64,000 nt of DNA from an uncultured Myxococcales bacterium (GTDB taxonomy: Bacteria; Myxococcota_A; Bradymonadia; UBA7976; VGTA01): assembly GCA_937146725.1 (NCBI GenBank), contig CAKZRU010000194.1:50949-114948 (forward strand), written 5' to 3'. A program made the position numbers and the translations under genes. The notes beneath the pieces were generated by a model. That model did not search any database. It saw only the letters and a program-made list of their open reading frames with translations, and was not told where the DNA came from. Positions 61,603 through 64,000 of this stretch are shown here, one piece after another. Numbering within the stretch: the first letter of the stretch is position 1; every line of letters begins with the position of its first letter.

Positions 61603-63609
61603 ATGCATGGTCAGCAATTTACAGCCAAAATCTTAGTTTCAGAGCTTGCTCAACACCTTAAGGCCAAGATTTATGGTAAGGTTGAGGCTGATCAAAGCAT
61701 CTTAAATCTATTTGACCTCAGTCAAGCCGATGTTTCTATGCAGGGTCAGCAGGAGCGAGACTACAATACCTCAAGAGCCTTAGGAATTTGCTTAAAAAAG
61801 ACATATCTTAATCACTTACAACAGCAACGGCCCTTATATCTATTGTGCTATGAAAGTGATTTGGAACAGATAAGGTCTTATTATCAAATGAATGAACCCT
61901 ATGTATTGCTTGCGATTCAGCAAGAGCCATCAGATCACACCACTCAAGGGATCATTTCAAAGCTCTTACGTTTTATTGACCGGCAACATTTGCTTAATGA
62001 TAAAGAACAAAAAACTAAGACTGATACATTATCTGTGTCTAATAATTTCTCTATTGAGCAGAAGATTCATCCAAGTGCCCAAGTCCATCCGAGTGCTCAA
62101 GTCCATCCAAGTGCTCACATCGCCAATCAAGTACAAATCGGCGCCTTTGTTGTTGTAGAAGCGAAAGCGAAGATTGCGGCCGGTGTGAAACTCAGCGCTT
62201 ATTGTTATGTGGGAGAGGCTGTTACCATTGGTGAATATAGTCATTTAGAACCAAGGGTGACACTTCTTAAGGGGACTAAGGTGGGTAAAGAAAGTCGTAT
62301 TCATGCGGGAGCCGTCATTGGAAGTGAAGGTTTTGGCTTAGATGAGCAAGGACAATTACCTCATTGGGGTCAGGTGGTGATTGAAGATCGAGTTCGGGTC
62401 GGCGCCTTAAACTGTATTGATCGAGCAACGCTTGGGACCACGCTTATTCAAGATGATGTACAACTCGATAACCTCATCCAAATTGGACATAATGTTCAGC
62501 TTGGTTCTCAAAGTGTGCTTTGTGCCCAAACGGGTTTAGCAGGGCGGGTACAGGTCGGTAAGAGAAGTCTTTTAGGCGGTCAGGTTGGCATCGCTCAAGG
62601 TGTAAAAGTTGCCAATGATACTCGTATTGCCGCCAAAAGCGGGGTGACCAAGTCCCTAAAGCAAGCCGGGGAGTATAGTGGTTACCCAGCTGAAATAAAC
62701 CGGTCTCGTCTTAAGCGTGAAGCGCGGTTGCGGAGCTTGCTTAATCAATCATCCGATCGGTCTGTTTCTCTCATGACAAGTCCGTTTAGTGGAGAGTATT
62801 CGCTCAGCCAGATTCACCACAGCACGTCGATTGATACAAGCGCTAAAATCCATCCCACAGCGATGATTGGTAAGGGGGTTAAGATTGGAGCTGGGTGCAT
62901 GATAGAAGCATATGCGGTCATTGCAGATTATGTTAGCTTAGGAAAAGGAAATAGCGTGGCTTCCTTTGCTGTGATTGGAGCTCAGCCTCAAGTACACACA
63001 AAAGACCCTTCAAATTATTACGATGACAAACAATTAAAACTCATGATTGGTGAGAATAATCGTTTTTGCGAAGGCGTCACAATTTCCAAGCCTACCGAGC
63101 AACATGATCAAAATCACATTGGAGATCGTAATCTGTTTATGGCGTATAGTCATTTGGGTCATGATGCTTTGGTCGCTAATGATTGCATTTTGGCCAATCG
63201 AGTCAGTATTGCCGGTCACGTTAAGATTGCAGATCGGGTACAAATTGGTGGTCATGCTGCCATTCATCAATTTGTTACTTTAGGACGTTTAGCTTTTGTT
63301 GCTGCTAATGCAATGGTGAGTGGTGATGTGCCGTCATTCTGTTTGGTCGCCGGTGATCGAGCCTCATTGAGAGCCTTGAATATTATCGGTCTGAGGCGGG
63401 CTGGGATAGACGCTCAGCAACGTTTACTACTTAAAAAAGCATATCGTCAGCTGATTAAGCCCAACTTTAAACTTAGCTTTGATGAACTTGTACACAAAAT
63501 TATTGAAGATCATTCCTCAGAGGATCAAGCTAATTTATTTGAACTTTTTCACAGCTTCCAAGGCGATCGCCGTAGTTGCTGTAAGGCAAGTTTGCACCAA
63601 AAGCTTTAG
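61603..63609 (+). CDS. LpxD-LpxA fusion acyltransferase
   Basis: A 668-residue single polypeptide combining two left-handed beta-helix acyltransferases of lipid A synthesis. The first part (~1-395) is LpxD: an N-terminal uridine-binding-type domain, then hexapeptide repeats (IHPSAQVHPSAQ, VKLSAYCYVG), with the catalytic-type His296 in IQIGHNVQLG and the end GEYSGYPAEIN. The second part (~404-668) is LpxA: IHPTAMIGKGVKIG, SNYYDDKQLKLMIG, His520 in SHLGHDALVAND (equivalent to E. coli His125), IHQFVTLG and the C-terminal helices AGIDAQQRLLLKKAYRQLI. The start is ATG 61603 with AGGA nine bases before. fabZ, usually between these two, is absent. The order of reactions in the pathway is LpxA then LpxC then LpxD, so the fused enzymes act at steps one and three. 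Confidence 0.9.
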   Translation: MHGQQFTAKILVSELAQHLKAKIYGKVEADQSILNLFDLSQADVSMQGQQERDYNTSRALGICLKKTYLNHLQQQRPLYLLCYESDLEQIRSYYQMNEPYVLLAIQQEPSDHTTQGIISKLLRFIDRQHLLNDKEQKTKTDTLSVSNNFSIEQKIHPSAQVHPSAQVHPSAHIANQVQIGAFVVVEAKAKIAAGVKLSAYCYVGEAVTIGEYSHLEPRVTLLKGTKVGKESRIHAGAVIGSEGFGLDEQGQLPHWGQVVIEDRVRVGALNCIDRATLGTTLIQDDVQLDNLIQIGHNVQLGSQSVLCAQTGLAGRVQVGKRSLLGGQVGIAQGVKVANDTRIAAKSGVTKSLKQAGEYSGYPAEINRSRLKREARLRSLLNQSSDRSVSLMTSPFSGEYSLSQIHHSTSIDTSAKIHPTAMIGKGVKIGAGCMIEAYAVIADYVSLGKGNSVASFAVIGAQPQVHTKDPSNYYDDKQLKLMIGENNRFCEGVTISKPTEQHDQNHIGDRNLFMAYSHLGHDALVANDCILANRVSIAGHVKIADRVQIGGHAAIHQFVTLGRLAFVAANAMVSGDVPSFCLVAGDRASLRALNIIGLRRAGIDAQQRLLLKKAYRQLIKPNFKLSFDELVHKIIEDHSSEDQANLFELFHSFQGDRRSCCKASLHQKL

Positions 63610-63649
63610 ATAAGGAAGATGACTTCGCTCAAGATCCTAATCAATCTGT

Positions 63650-64000
63650 TCATTCAAAGTCTGGCTCTAAAAGAGTAGGCTTAGATTCTTCGTCAGCAAA
63701 GGGGTCAGCAAGTTCAGGCTCTTGCTTAGGTTCGGGCTTAGGCTCTTCATCAGCAAAGGGGTCAGCAAGTTCAGCCTCGGGCTTTACTTCGGGCTTTGGC
63801 TCGGGCTTAGGTTCTTCATCAGCAAAGGGGTCAGCAAGTTCAGCCTCGGGCTTCACTTCGGGCTTTGGCTCGGGCTTAGGTTCTTCATCAGCAAAGGGGT
63901 CAGCAAGTTCAGGCTCGGGCTTCACTTCGGGCTTTGGCTCGGGCTTAGGTTCTTCATCAGCAAAGGGGTCAGCAAGTTCAGCCTCGGGCTTCACTTCGGG
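63650..64000 (-). CDS. Pro/Glu/Lys-repeat protein, C-terminal end (partial)
   Basis: The 3' end of a minus-strand gene that runs off the right edge; the frame stays open to base 64000. The visible 117 codons are almost entirely repeats of a 23-residue unit (ADPFADEEPKPEPKPEVKPEAEL). The terminal unit is shortened and the chain ends SKPTLLEPDFE. Acidic, proline-rich repeats like these are usually extended linkers in the periplasm, for example of TonB-like or cell-wall-spanning proteins. The N-terminal part that would show the function lies outside. The repeat is the same in DNA at 69 bases, so it probably varies in number. Confidence 0.6.
   Translation of the reverse strand, partial: PEVKPEAELADPFADEEPKPEPKPEVKPEPELADPFADEEPKPEPKPEVKPEAELADPFADEEPKPEPKPEVKPEAELADPFADEEPKPEPKQEPELADPFADEESKPTLLEPDFE
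63690..64000 (-). repeat. 69-bp tandem repeat, coding
   Basis: Near-identical 69-base units with a common TCAGCAAAGGGGTCAGCAAG segment at about 63692, 63749, 63818, 63887 and 63956; the first spacing is 57 bases, the others 69. They continue beyond the window. Confidence 0.95.

Noticed and set aside
1..64000. tRNA, rRNA, insertion sequence or prophage genes
   Set aside because: None was seen by reading; intergenic gaps are short and show no cloverleaf, transposase or phage motif. A dedicated tRNA/ncRNA scan was not possible.

Overview
The window comes from a Gram-negative bacterium with an outer membrane and lipid A. It carries bamA, skp, lolC/E, lolD, an lpxD/lpxA gene, a second Omp85-type barrel and many lipoproteins and outer-membrane barrels. 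Several families point to the former Deltaproteobacteria, probably a Myxococcota or Bradymonadota-like lineage: an RdgC-like gene with a fixed partner gene, a myxobacterial-type outer-membrane barrel, an AgmX/PglI-like C-terminal domain and very large metzincin lipoproteins. Base composition looks below 50% GC by eye (not computed). No rRNA, tRNA, CRISPR array, transposase or phage gene was recognised, so this looks like core chromosome.

Layout. 1-3429: end of an Omp85-type barrel, an RdgC-like pair and a mannose-1-phosphate guanylyltransferase. 3528-6035: phosphomannomutase and a PP2C phosphatase. 6296-12380: a barrel with a lysine tail and a giant metalloprotease lipoprotein, the latter with strikingly biased codons. 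12458-25642: eleven tightly packed plus-strand genes combining outer-membrane barrels, TPR lipoproteins, MotA and MotB stator homologues, a protein built like a FliF-FliG rotor fusion, a (GGGS)8 lipoprotein and an AgmX-like protein. 25696-34123: minus-strand MFS exporter, lysine-rich protein, GT-C glycosyltransferase and leuS. 34319-40987: nfu, apaG, patatin, a methyltransferase-acyltransferase fusion (minus strand), a PfkB sugar kinase and an SH3-barrel protein. 41025-44637: a three-gene MoxR ATPase cluster. 44741-51176: gyrB followed by the jag-yidC-yidD-rnpA-rpmH block. 51558-53981: methylmalonyl-CoA epimerase, lipoprotein, methyltransferase and peroxiredoxin. 54336-63609: lysS, lolC/E, lolD, bamA, skp and a fused lpxD-lpxA gene, an outer-membrane biogenesis operon. 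63650-64000: the end of a proline/glutamate/lysine repeat protein.

The most exciting candidate is the 12458-25642 locus. It encodes stator (MotA/MotB), a rotor-like inner-membrane protein (periplasmic FliF-like domain, one membrane span, FliG-like cytoplasmic part), a FlgO-like outer-membrane protein, and lipoproteins and barrels that could connect the motor to the cell surface. No filament, hook, rod or export gene is present in the window. I infer a non-flagellar, ion-driven trans-envelope machine, perhaps for gliding, surface transport or contact with other cells. Function is unproven.

Other notable points are the single-chain LpxD-LpxA enzyme, an expanding in-frame repeat inside GyrB, the methyltransferase-acyltransferase fusion, and a general richness in short in-frame tandem repeats (five genes and one leader region).
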